Assembly (NCBI GenBank): GCA_029532415.1
Contig: JAQOTA010000044.1
Location: forward strand, 434,001 to 498,000
DNA length: 64,000 nucleotides
Direction of reading: 5' to 3'
DNA from: Marasmius tenuissimus
Taxonomy: Eukaryota > Basidiomycota > Agaricomycetes > Agaricales > Marasmiaceae
Below are positions 10,603 through 20,725 of the stretch, one piece after another. The notes below the pieces were generated by a model, which saw only the letters and a program-made list of their open reading frames with translations, was not told where the DNA came from and ran no database searches. The stretch's first letter is position 1; each line of letters opens with the position of its first letter. A program made the position numbers and the translations under genes.

Positions 10603-10611
10603 TTATCCCAT

Positions 10612-10824
10612 CTCTCCTTCACAATACCAATGGGCGTGGGCCAGTCACCAAGCTCACAAAGAACAGATTGCAGATTGTGCATACAATCCTATTTCCGGGG
10701 AGGTTCTACGTGACTATTCACAAGTATGGGCAGGGATGACTCACCTTGCAACAAAGATAGTTCCATCCACTGAAGCTGTGAGTTACATTTTCCGTGCGCT
10801 GAATGATATCTTCGATAATTGGTA
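10612..10824 (+). other. Orphan coding-like segment
   Basis: An open frame of about 70 codons ends at TAG 10822-10824. It contains NPISGEVLRDYSQVWAG and ATKIVPSTEAVSYIF, and its composition looks like real protein. There is no start codon at its left edge, which lies against the CACTA-like element. It may be the tail of a gene interrupted by that element or a transposon-derived exon. No family is recognised. Confidence 0.25.
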
Positions 10825-10839
10825 GGTCCTGTGATAAGG

Positions 10840-12248
10840 TTAATTCCTCGAAGAAACAAGCTCATCATGTACCATAGAAGGCATTACCTCTGACAATGCC
10901 CCACCACACAGGACTGTTTCCAGAATCATCCCTACACGGGCCAAGAACTCATAACCTGATGCGACCTGACGTCCGTTCTTGAAGGTGGCAGTGACCAAAA
11001 TTCCCTCCCTTAATCTCAGACGACACATCTCAGCAACACTGACCAGCACCACTTCAGGAATACTGTCATATAGCTCCAGGTTGAGCGACAATCCACACAA
11101 TTGAGCAGTGTTCAGCAACAAGGAAAGTGGTGGAGAAAATTCGTATGATGAATCAGAAAATTCTGGGAATGAGGTTGTTCGCTTAATGACAATAGCGGTG
11201 AGCTTTGGAAGCAGAGGAGAGTTGGGTGTAGCAATCCGATCGAAGAGGTAATTGAACATTTGTCCGTGGAGGATTAATTCCGTAACCTCATAACCTATGG
11301 AGAGTAGAAAGCTCTCTACGCACCGTATGTCAGTCCCGATGTCGCTAATTTTGAGAGATTTGAGGTGGCAAAGGGACTGTGCGAGTGTGTCAGTTATGTA
11401 TCGGATGTCAGCACTGTGGATAATGAGAGAGCGCAACGAGGACAAAGGGCCCATCACATTGTGTGACCAGTCATGAAAACCAGGCAATCATAGATGTGTA
11501 ATTTTTGACCAATTCAGTTCACCTCCGATCAATGGTGACCAATTCCAATGGCCTTCGAGGTGAATGTATTTCAATTTCTTGGAATTTGCGACAATCTGAC
11601 GGAAAAGAAGCTGGGTTTTGCCACCGGGGTCTGCATGTGGAGACAGGGGTTTCACTATAGTGAGCCTCTCCAATGAGTTGAACTCTTGAGGAAGTAATGA
11701 GAGGGGTAGCTTGGGATCTATCCCTTTGCATAGTTGATATTCCAGCGAGGCCCATTGATGACAATACACACGTAGGAGATCGAAAACAGTTCCCCAGCTT
11801 CCGGTTTTGTTGTTGATTTGGACATTCAATCTGATCCGCAATGGGTGAGGGTTGGTTCTTTTCAATATGGTGGTTAGTATTTTTGTGCATTGCCCTGGGC
11901 TGAGCCTTGAAATGCTAGTGAAGTTGATGTCGATTTCTGTCCACAAGAAGGTGTTGCCTAAGGCAGTTGTACACCAGAAGCTTAGACAAGAGGTTTAGTT
12001 CCAGAACACGGTATATGATGTTGTAAGATAACGCACTGGCACACTTCTGTAAGTACCCAGGGTGTTCTCAAACAGTCAAACATAGATTTTGGGCACATCA
12101 AAAATATCTCCCCCACAATTTTGGCAGGTAGTCTTCTGTTGTTTCTTGGGGGGTATGCTATGAGTTGCTGAGAATGGGACATGGTAGTACTGGTCGAAGG
12201 CCTTTTGAGATCAAATATTGACTCAAGGAATGAGATTTTTCTTGACAA
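10840..12248 (-). pseudogene. F-box-like protein gene with in-frame stop
   Basis: This is a minus-strand F-box/leucine-rich type gene of a kind abundant in Agaricomycetes; such proteins recruit substrates to SCF ubiquitin ligases. Exon 1 starts at 12248 or at the internal ATG 12182-12180 and contains LPAKIVGEIFLMC, an F-box core. A 56-nt intron (11981-12036) joins VCH to FWCTTALGNTFLWTEIDI, restoring the usual F-box sequence VCxxW...LW. Exon 2 continues with leucine-rich segments to 10840. A single TGA at 11488-11490 (context THL-stop-LPG) interrupts the otherwise continuous frame, with 152 codons before it and about 215 after. CGA to TGA is the simplest origin. It is a recent pseudogene unless read-through or sequencing error applies. 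Confidence 0.7.
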
Positions 12249-12776
12249 AGAAAGGAAGACTGTTGGGCTCTTAGCTGTTGTGTCGGGGTCGTGGTATGGG
12301 TTTGAGGTTAGGCAGCTGACACATCAAAAGATTGACATGTGTTGTGCTTCCAAATGCGAGCCGCAGCAGTACTCAGCTTGCAGGCGCTGATTTCACACTG
12401 GGGGCATTTTTGTGTCAGATTCAATCTGCAAGTAATATGTCATACTGTATTGAAGTGAAGACATGCAACTGGAGGATGGGCCATTATGTCACTCAGGCAG
12501 AAATTTAAATTTATAACAACTTGGCAGACAATCACATGTCTATGTGTCACATGTTGAGTGATTTATATCCTAGGCATGCTGTCACAGGATGACCCACACA
12601 TTGTCCCCATGTCCACAGTATTGAAGTATATCGAAGCCCTTTGGTGCCCATTTTTATTGTGACAACATGGAGCAAATGCTGGGAGATCAAGTTCGTTTAT
12701 CTGACAGCTGGATAGTATTTGTTGGTGAACCACGTCTGGCGATCTAAGCCCAGCCCACAATTGCACTGGTTATATA
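12249..12776. other. Intergenic, no supported gene
   Basis: Short open frames only. It lies between the F-box pseudogene and the palindromic repeat block. Confidence 0.4.
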
Positions 12777-14206
12777 TTGCACTATACATGTTACAAATCC
12801 ACCCACTGTTTTCCCCGGGTACTTTTTCCTCATGTTTTTCTCTTTATTTCCCACGGTTACATGTTCTCACCATCGCATTCTGGCCTCCATATCATTACCT
12901 GGGACTACCCGGTGTTCCACATTGTTTCCAGATATTTTCCCAGCATACCATATGGTTTCCATCATGACAATGTTTCCACATGTTGTCAAGAATGAGGCCA
13001 GTGACTAGGAAAACCCCTCAGGCCACCAACAGGGTCAAGAGTGCAAAGATAAGAGGATAGAATTGAGTAGGGCAAGTGTAAGATAGTACATGCTGGATGC
13101 AAGCACTATGAGACAAAGTTGTCAGACTGGGGAACTATCTAGACGTGTCCATGATTATATGACAGAACCAAGCTGTAGAGATATCATGGGAGCGAAAATA
13201 AAAGAGGAAAAATGAAAGAACAAATGATAAGAATCAAGGGATACATGTGGAAACATTATCATGATGGGAACCATATGGTATTCTGGGAAAATATCTGGAA
13301 ACAATGTGGAACACCAGTGTCACGAAGTGCTGAGTGTCTATCAGAGATGGCAGAGGCAGAGAGCGGTGGTGGCAAGCTAGGAGAGGAGCAGCAGGCTCAA
13401 CTCAGACAGAGATAAGGCAGAAACTGGTCCCAACGACAAGTTAGATCTATTGTAGAGAAGGAAAGCGAAGGAGACTGTACTACTCACCTGGTCCCAACAA
13501 CAAGAGGTCAAGATGAGGGACCAGGTGAAGACTAGCTAGCTTATATACCTATCCTACGGTCAGAGCTGGAGTCGGAGTGGCTACCTATGAGTCGTGTATG
13601 AGTAAGTATGAGTCAAGGATGAATAAGGAATGAGTCGGTATGAGATAATGGGATGGCTGCGCGATGTGGGTTAAAGCTGCACAATGGTGGGTTAAGAAAG
13701 GGAATTGTGAGAAAGAAAGATGTATAGTAAGTGACTGTGAGAAAAGAACATGTGACAATCATGTGAGTCAATGGTGGAGGGAAAAGTGGCGTCTTCATGA
13801 CAACCAGGTAGTACCAGGTAATGATATGGAGGCCAGAATGTGATGGTGAGAACATGTAACCATGGGAAATGAAGAGAAAAACATGAGGAAAGGGTACCCG
13901 GGACCAAGGGAAGGGAAAACAGTAGGTGGATTCGTAACACATGTATCCCTTGACACTTATCACTTGTTCTTTCAGTTTTCCTGTTTCACCTTCGTTCCCA
14001 TGATATCTCTACAGCTTGGTTCTGTCATATATAATCATGGACACTTCTAGATAGTTCCTCAGTCTGACAACTTTGTCTTATAGTGCTTGTTTCCAGCATG
14101 TACTATCATACACTTGCCCTACTCAAATCTATCTTTCCTCCTTCACACTCTTGACCCTGTTGGTGGCCTGAGGGGTTTTCCTAGTCACTGGCCTCGTTCT
14201 TGACAA
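12777..14206. repeat. Palindromic repeat block (long-TIR MITE with extra inverted arm)
   Basis: 12983-13248 and 13939-14206 are inverted copies of about 265 bp starting TTGTCAAGAA(T/C)GAGGCC, roughly 90% identical by eye. The spacer unit between them (13245-13317 continuing at 13808-13960) occurs again inverted at 12777-12981, immediately left of the first arm. The whole is therefore unit(inverted)-arm-unit-arm(inverted). No transposase ORF and no clear target duplication are seen. The spacer unit is split by the solo LTR at 13318-13802. The right end is only about 80 bp from the start codon of the DUF6593 locus at 14288. Confidence 0.65.
13318..13802 (-). mobile_element. Solo LTR of the Gypsy family seen at 58.1 kb
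   Basis: 485 bp, TGTCACGAAG...TTCATGACA, nearly identical to the LTR at 58115-58598 and in the same orientation. It is flanked by an exact 5-bp duplication ACCAG at 13313-13317 and 13803-13807. It is a solo LTR left by recombination between two LTRs, inserted into the spacer of the palindromic repeat. Confidence 0.9.
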
Positions 14207-14287
14207 TACAAGCCGCAGTCTGTGAACTGTTCTAGAGCTAGAGTATATAAGCTGCAGTGTTCAATGGAATGGTCCCCATTACCACTA

Positions 14288-15509
14288 ATGGAGCTCACGA
14301 TTTCTAAAGACTCTGTTCTGAACACGTCAATCTCCCTTCCCTCTGGGGAAGTTCTCTATGAGCTTTCTACACTGGCTGGAAAGAAACGCCCAACCACTAT
14401 CAAGAAAAGGGGAAATGAGATTGGAGTAGTAAATTCAAAGAAGAGCTGTACAGTCAACAGAAAGGAGTTTGTCTGGGAAGGCAGTGGGGTGTTCAAAAAG
14501 TAGGCATTTAAAACCGACTTGGATTGAATGAAGAAGCAGGCATTGACATTCTTACCCTCTAGCGGAACAACAATGCCATTCTCAAATGGGGTTCAATACA
14601 CCTGGAAATCTGATGATTCAAAGAAGAAAAGCTTTGTACACTTTCTGAAGCCATCTGATATACTTAGAGTCTAATGTTCAGAGTTCTTGACCCCCAGCTC
14701 ATACCCACAGCCTCGAGCAATAACGAACCAATAGCAACATATCATCACCCGACATATCCCTTCCACAATCCTGTAGGTACTAGGCACTCTATCGATAACC
14801 CTGTCAGGCCCTGTCAGTGAGATGGCGGATGAAATCCTTGCGACATTCATTTGGGTTGAACATTGGCATCAGTTTGTGGTTAGTGTTCAGTCCGGGTCGG
14901 GTCCGGGAGATTTTTTCGTCACCCAACCTGGACCCGGATATTTACCCGACCCGGATTGCCGGGTGCCGGGACTGCCAGGTTTTTCCGGGTCCCCGGGGTT
15001 ACCGGGTGTCAAATACAGCTTTTTCAATTTTATTTTGAGATGTTTGAAAAGTATTACTTCTTAGGACAATGTGTTTGTATGTGGTTGTATATAGACAAGG
15101 TCAAATAATAGTTTTTTTTTTGTTGTACCTGCAATGTGGGAAAGTTGTGCAAGCTTCTTGCACAACTTTTCCACAGGTTTTGTGAGATTCACATTTAGAG
15201 TATTGAAATTGATATATAAATTGAGTAAAATTCAAAATAACAGTGGCCGGTGGTTCATAAAATATGAATTTTCAGCGATAATGTGAGAAATTTTAAATAT
15301 CTGAGGAGAGGCCGGGTTTGCCGGGTCGGGTGCCGGGTGTGAAGTTGTCCACCCCTCCCGGCCCCAGATAACCCCCGACCCGGCACATCCGGCAAGAACC
15401 CGGCTACCCAGGCTGAACACTATTTGTGGTATTAAAGAGAATTGCCGATACTATTGCAACGGGCATAACTGGCACTGAGAGGTGGCAGTCAATTGGGAAA
15501 GGTTAACTG
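14288..15509 (+). pseudogene. DUF6593 gene split by a hAT MITE
   Basis: A TATATAAG box at 14243-14250 precedes ATG 14288. Exon 1 runs MELTISKDSVLNTSISLPSGE to VFK and ends in phase 2 before GTAGGC at about 14502. Exon 2 (from about 14565) carries TMPFSNGVQYTWKS. Exon 3 contains NNEPIATYHHP, then a 10-bp tandem duplication of CCCTGTCAGG (14799-14818) shifts the frame. One unit fewer would lead straight into EMADEILATFIWVEHW. The reading is then split by a 542-bp MITE at 14881-15422. After the MITE the frame resumes as VLKRIADTIATG and ends at TAA 15507-15509. The gene therefore has two independent lesions. Acceptor positions are inferred from the paralogues. Confidence 0.7.
14881..15422. mobile_element. 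hAT-type MITE inside a DUF6593 gene
   Basis: 542 bp. The ends are TAGTGTTCAGTCCGGGTCGG and, inverted, TAGTGTTCAGCCTGGGTAGC. An exact 8-bp duplication TTTGTGGT flanks it at 14873-14880 and 15423-15430. The subterminal sequence is rich in CCGGGTCCGGG words. There is no ORF of note. TAGTG ends and the 8-bp duplication identify hAT. It differs in sequence from the MITE at 3058. Confidence 0.9.
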
Positions 15510-16015
15510 AGTTACTGAGCAAAGCGTGTATATGGGGTTTGGGCCTGGGATAATAAGGGGTTGATTGGACAGGAGTACTCGTTATGTTCCCCATGATTTC
15601 GCTAGTCTTCAATATAATGATTATTGATATCATTTCTGTCCGTAAAAGGCTTCGCGGGAGATCTACCTTGCTATGACATCGCTATGATGGGTTAAGATCT
15701 AGCTATCAACACCCAAAGCCCTTGCATTCCACTTGATATACTACAGCCAATATAAACTGTCAGCGCCACCTCCGTCATCCTCTCACGCTCCCGAGTGCCA
15801 AGCTACCATGGTATTGAGATGGTGAAAGTTCTGTCTTGTAGCCTGTTCAATGATTTGATCCATCAAACCATGTGTAGATCCTACAGCAGCTGCGGAAACC
15901 AGTCCAGTCCAGCAGACCAACGACAGCCGCTCGCATCCATATAAATATCACCCAATCTTCAGGGCTTGCGCGTACAGCGCAAGTTTTGTGACCGTTAACC
16001 CATTGTAAATTCACA
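15510..16015. promoter_or_regulatory. Upstream region of the 16.0-kb DUF6593 gene
   Basis: A CATATAAATA box lies at about 15939-15948, some 70 bp before the start codon. The stretch 15760-15960 resembles 17420-17620 upstream of the next paralogue (shared words such as the CGCCACCTCCGTC and CTCTCACGCTCCCGAG regions). The promoter was therefore duplicated with the gene. Confidence 0.55.
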
Positions 16016-16752
16016 ATGTCCACCCTCGACTATATACTCGTCTACTCTTTCTCTGACGACTCGTCTCTCATAAGCACCCTGACTCTCACTGGGAAAGACT
16101 TAAAATCATCGCCTGAATTCGAAATCACGGTGCCGGCGAGCAAGAAGAGCCCAATTGTTGTAAAGAAGCATGGTTCAGAGATTGGAAGTTTTGAAAGAGA
16201 AGCGAAGGCGGAGTGTCGTGTGGATGGAAAGGTCATCGAGAGGGCGAAAGGGTACGTTCGAGGTTTCGACTTTTGCAACACGCCAGACGGGCTCTGATTC
16301 ATTCCGGGCGTTCAAGTGGTTCAACTTTCATATTCTCAGATGGTAAGAAGTATACTTGGAGGGTTGATAAGTGGAGTCAGACGATAGAGGTGCGTATCAG
16401 TTCTACCTAGTCTCACAAGCTCCAGTCTTTCAACCGTTTCCGAATTTTCAGTTACTGGATGAAGCTCGCACAGCTGTTGTCACGTTTGCATCCAAGACAC
16501 CGGATCCCGTAGGGAAGCGTGAGTCTACACCACCGGCCTTGCGGATCTCATTACCGTCACCGAGCTCGAACATCGTGGATGAGATTGTAACGACCTTGTT
16601 CTACGTTCGTGAACACGGGGCTAAAGGCACGTCGAGCTCTAACGGGGTTTTCGATTGGATGTGTAAGTGCGAATTTCTCTCTTTGGCTTTTTGATGACTC
16701 ACAATATTATCAAGTAAACGCGTTGGCGAGTGTGTTCCTATGTTGTCCCTGA
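16016..16752 (+). CDS. DUF6593 family protein, tandem copy A
   Basis: Four exons with consensus borders: 16016-16251, 16317-16389, 16452-16662 and 16715-16752 (introns of 65, 62 and 52 nt; phases 2, 0 and 2). The product is about 185 residues. Motifs in order are MSTLDYILVYSFSDDSSLIS, a basic KKSPIVVKKHGSEIG core, STFIFSDGKKYTW in exon 2, ARTAVVTFASKTP, and DEIVTTLFYVREHG before the last junction. A short hydrophobic tail ends in CCP. The family is basidiomycete-specific and of unknown role. Copy B at 17662 has the same exon phases, and the promoter regions are related, so this is a recent tandem duplication. Confidence 0.85.
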
Positions 16753-17661
16753 GTATTGAGAGGGATGTGAACTATGGTCATGTCTACAGTGTACTCTTGC
16801 TATTCGATGTATGTAACTTATCAATCATAGGCTGAGTTTGGAGCATCGAAGCCCGAATCTTGACCTCCGAAGATATAAAGCATAACTCACCAGTGATCCG
16901 TTGAGCCTCCGGTGGCTAGGTGATCTATCAGCTCCTCAACAGAGCTCTAGGTTGTTGGGCACATTGTGCCGGCCACCGTCGCGAATGGAGCTTGAGTTTT
17001 GATGATTCTCAGTATGCGATGAATCTGTGGCCCAGACATCCACCACAATTGTCATACTGGACACCAAAGAAATGTGCCTCGGAATGGCTCAGTAAACTGA
17101 TTGACTCTTCAATTTCCGATTGTCCGAGTATCCGTCAGCTCAAAACATTGTTGGCAGTCGACTGGGAGTGTAGCTCGATGGCGTATCGATCTACTTAAGT
17201 TTTGATCGAATGAGGTATTGATTGGTTGTACTATAAAACTATGTACAGTCTGATTCGGCCGTTCCAGATCAGGGTGATAGTCTTCTGGTCAGTCTATGTT
17301 TGTGCTTTTGAAGATATCCACCATAGCATCCCTTCTGAATATATGTGGAAGGTGGGATGGGCGCGACAGCTATAAAAATCCCAGGACTCACGTGGTCCAC
17401 TTGGGTTTACACTTACATGCACACTCTGTCCGCGACCTCCGTCGTTCTCTCACATTCCCGAGATCAAAGATGCTGGGAGCAATGCTCAAAGTTCTCTCCC
17501 GCCGCAGCACACCGAATGATATCACTCGTCATGAGGCTGATCAACGTGCGAGGCGGTAAGGGCCACAAATCGATCCAGAGGAACGACCCATATAAACACC
17601 AACCGATCGTTAAGTTTTGGCGTCGGCCCCGATTCTCTCAGGCTGAGAAGTTTAAATTACT
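16753..17661. other. Intergenic between tandem DUF6593 copies
   Basis: An open frame at 16920-17198 has no recognised features. A CATATAAACACC box at about 17589-17600 precedes the next DUF6593 start by ~65 bp and is the likely core promoter. Confidence 0.45.
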
Positions 17662-18422
17662 ATGTCATCCACTTTCAATTACGCTCTTACCCACTCATTT
17701 TCTGAAGACTCGTGTCTCATAACCACTATAACTCTCGCCGGAAAAGACTCGAGCTTGATTCCTGAGTTCGAAGTCACGACACCCCCACGCAGGGACAATC
17801 CGACTATTGTTAGAAAACATGGCGCCGAAGTTGGGAATTTTGTTGGGAAGGCAAAGGAAGGGTGCTCGGTAAATGGGAGGGTTATTGAGAGGGCGAAAGG
17901 GTGCGTAGAACTTCAAAGCTTGATTGTCAGGCTAATCTTGGAGGCCCAACCTCAGTAGTAGTATGTCGTTCATGTTCTCGGATGGGAAGAAGTATACCTG
18001 GAAGATTCATCAGAGGAGGAAGAAAATTGACGTGCGTACTGTTTCCTCCAGCTTTTTTGGAAGATGTGACTCACTCGACTTCTTTCACTTTATGAATTCT
18101 AGCTGAGAGCGGACGAAACCCGTGCCGTAATTGCGACTTTCTCATCTAGTGCTCCAAAAGGGAAGAAGCCTGAGGTTACCCCACCGGCATTGCATATCTC
18201 ACCGCCCACGGGCTTCGAGTCCGGGATGATTGATGAAATCATTACAACCTTGTTCTACGTTCGTCAACATGGCGCTAGAGGGATGTCAAGCTCTCCCAGA
18301 GTCTTTGATCTCATGAGTGAGTCCTATTAATTACCTTCCTGGTCACGGTTGAGAAATTGAGCATCGACCTATCAGTAAATATGGTCGTAGGAGTGTTGAG
18401 TGTGCTGGCATTCTGGGTTTGA
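17662..18422 (+). CDS. DUF6593 family protein, tandem copy B
   Basis: Four exons: 17662-17900, 17962-18031, 18103-18316 and one starting at 18376 and ending at TGA 18420-18422, with introns of 61, 71 and 59 nt. Phases match copy A. Motifs include FNYALTHSFSEDSCLI, PTIVRKHGAEVGNF, SFMFSDGKKYTWKI, TRAVIATFSS and DEIITTLFYVRQHG. The final exon encodes a hydrophobic tail, NMVVGVLSVLAFWV, which could be a weak membrane anchor (inference). All splice sites are canonical and no lesion is seen, so this is the best-preserved DUF6593 gene of the window with copy A. Confidence 0.85.
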
Positions 18423-18576
18423 GGGTGTACTGACTCAGATTGTACTTTTCTGTTTTCACGGACACGGATGATTATATACCATTCTCAAAGCTAACAATTA
18501 CCATGGATTCTCTAACTCACCCACCAGCTCAGAGGCCTTGGCAAGGCTTTCGCCTTCCCCCGATCTCGAAGTCATC

Positions 18577-18673
18577 GGGCACATGGTGTAGTTGGTTATC
18601 ACATCCGCTTAGCATTCAACTCTTCTGCGGGTGTTTCTGCGGGGGGTGCTGGGTTCAATTCCCAGTGTGTCCA
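18577..18673 (+). tRNA. tRNA-Ala (AGC) with intron
   Basis: The acceptor stem GGGCACA pairs with TGTGTCC, and the discriminator is A. It contains the G3:U70 wobble pair that identifies alanine tRNAs. The D-arm resembles TGTAGTTGGTTATCA. The anticodon stem TCCGC pairs with GCGGG, and the loop TTAGCA gives anticodon AGC, followed by an intron of about 23 nt after position 37. The T-arm is CTGGG-TTCAATT-CCCAG. An extra GCGGG inside the intron could form an alternative stem. Confidence 0.85.
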
Positions 18674-18805
18674 TGACTGGACTACGACTGTACTTTCCTC
18701 TGTTACTGCGTGAATTTTTATGGGTTGTCACTAGAAGTCAGCATATGCTACATGCCATGTTCAGTACAAAGCTCTGTCTGTCTGAAACCTCAAACTAAAC
18801 AGGTT

Positions 18806-20144
18806 TTAACACTCCCCGTCTTTCACCTTGACATCGGCCAACCCTGCAATCTGCGAATCGTCGAATAGTCGTACTCGATCCTCTGGGATTCCCTTGAACG
18901 CAGCTGCGAACCGCTCCTGAGAATTGTCGCCACCTTCGACGAGACGGATCCACATGCATCGAATGAAGAAGGGACCGTACGTGTTGAATCTGTCATCGTA
19001 GACGTTGCACATCAGTATCCGTTACAAGCTCCAAATGGTAGACCACTTACGCTCTCGCATATACCTCGGGATCCCCTTGCGTCGAGTCCCCGACGGTCAA
19101 GAAACTCTTCTTCGGGTACATCTTCTGCACACGAGCGATTTGGACCGTCTTATATTCGACTTTTTGTGCCGTATCCGAATCGAGAATCGTAAAGAGCTCG
19201 CTAATTTCGGAGAGTGTAATGTTTTGAAGGAAAAGGGGGCCGTGTGCTGATGGATCGAAGGTGTTGTGGAGGAAGGTACGGAGATAGGGGTAAAGGTGAT
19301 AGGGCGAGGCAGAGACGTATACGAATTGGGGCTTGGTATGAGAGGGGAAGGGAGAAGAGAGCGAGGAAGAGAGATTTGTATAGGTCAGGCATTCCAGGAG
19401 CGGGGGTGGCATCATTGAAGAGCGTGGAGGTTATGAACTTGACTTTGTCGGTTCCCTCGGAGATTTTGACCGTGTCATCGATATTGGAAATGGAGCTTAG
19501 AATTCGGGACAAATGGCATTATCAACAAACATCTACTCGCCAGATATGACGCCAAATCCCTCAGAACCCGAGGTGAAAAATCTGGCCTGAGCAATTAACC
19601 CACTCTTGTCTCCCTTGACAGCGGCTTTCGCCGTCAAGGGAGACCCGCCACTACCATATCCGACTTCACGTCCCCATCCACATCCCCCAACCTTAACAAT
19701 CCCACTTGAAATCCCCAAATCCACCTCCGAAGTCGGGGGAAGTGTACCTTCGTGATCACATCCATCCAAAATAACCGTAACTTCCTTTTCAGCAACCCCA
19801 GACGCAGCAAAAAGCTCCATTCGACCCAAGGCCCTGGACATCAAGTCGTCTGGTATAGGACCAGCACCCAGTTGGTCGAGCGTTGCACGGAGGAACGTCT
19901 CGAGGGGTTCGGGGTCAATTTCCTTACAAAAGACGAAGGCTTGAGTGTCGATGGTAAAGGCTTTCTTGAGGCCAAGAGGCCCGGTGTAAGAGAGCGAGGC
20001 GGGAGAATCAAATAGGATAATGTCTGTGTCACCGGTATCTGAGAATGAGCTACCTTCTCCTATTCGCTCGGCAACGGGTATTGCGCGAATGAGCGCGGTC
20101 AGGGAGGAAAGGAGTATAAATAACGAGGTAAAAAAGTGTTTCAT
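18806..20144 (-). pseudogene. Secreted APP1-type phosphatidate phosphatase-like gene, probably inactive
   Basis: Exon 1 (20144-19537) starts with a signal peptide (MKHFFTSLFILLSSLTALIR). Exon 2 follows a 41-nt intron (19496-19536) and begins with the HAD-type motif seen as NIDDTVKIS. The APP1 (DUF2183) family motif is DIDDT, in which the first Asp is the nucleophile; here it reads Asn. Further on come GMPDLYKSL, then in another frame FVYVSASPYHLYPYLRTF, and VGDSTQGDPEVYAR. All are typical of the domain, but the frame change at about 19340-19385 has no possible intron, so a frameshift is likely. A 61-nt intron (18990-19050) leads to the last exon with NSQERFAAAFKGIPEDR, ending at 18806. Yeast App1 hydrolyses phosphatidate at actin patches. 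This one carries a secretion signal and two lesions. Confidence 0.7.
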
Positions 20145-20725
20145 GAGTAAAAACGAGTGGAGTAGTGTGGTATCCGATCTTGAGTGAGGGATGTCCTACG
20201 TTCGGGGCCAGAGAGAGGTCCGACTCAAAGGATAACAAGATTAGGTTGAAGTACCTGATTTATATTGGCAAACTCAATGTCGCTTTGAATACATCCCTGT
20301 AAACTGAAGTCTCGGATCGATGCCGAATACATTCAAGCTCAAACGCTGAGTATAGTGGTCGCTGGTAATGATCAACATCTGTCAACAGCGGGATTCTGTG
20401 ATATTCATTCATTCAAAAGGGTCGCTAGGTTAAGTATCCCAGTTTGCTTGAAGATACTTCTAATCCTCGAGGTATATGCACACTGCCTGAGGTAGCGAAG
20501 CAAATCGGTGGAGAGACGAATAACGCAGCTCACTTTATAAGGAAGGAGATTGAGGTCGGCAAAACGGACGTGCGATAAACCGCACCATCCTTCGAGAAAC
20601 TCATGGCAGACCGAGCTCTGATGACCGGTGGCCGTGGTTAAGTCTCAAGTAAGTACTTGATGGAATGACTTTCACTTGTGTCAGTGACTCTGGATAATGC
20701 CCCACGATCTCGCCACACGCTACAT
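20145..20725. other. Intergenic, no supported gene
   Basis: No coding segment with motif support. It contains the 5' flank of the APP1-like gene and ends at the tRNA-Asp gene. Confidence 0.4.

Noticed and set aside
18577..18673. Calling the 18.6-kb tRNA a valine tRNA from its D-arm
   Set aside because: The loop gives AGC and the acceptor has G3:U70, both diagnostic of alanine.
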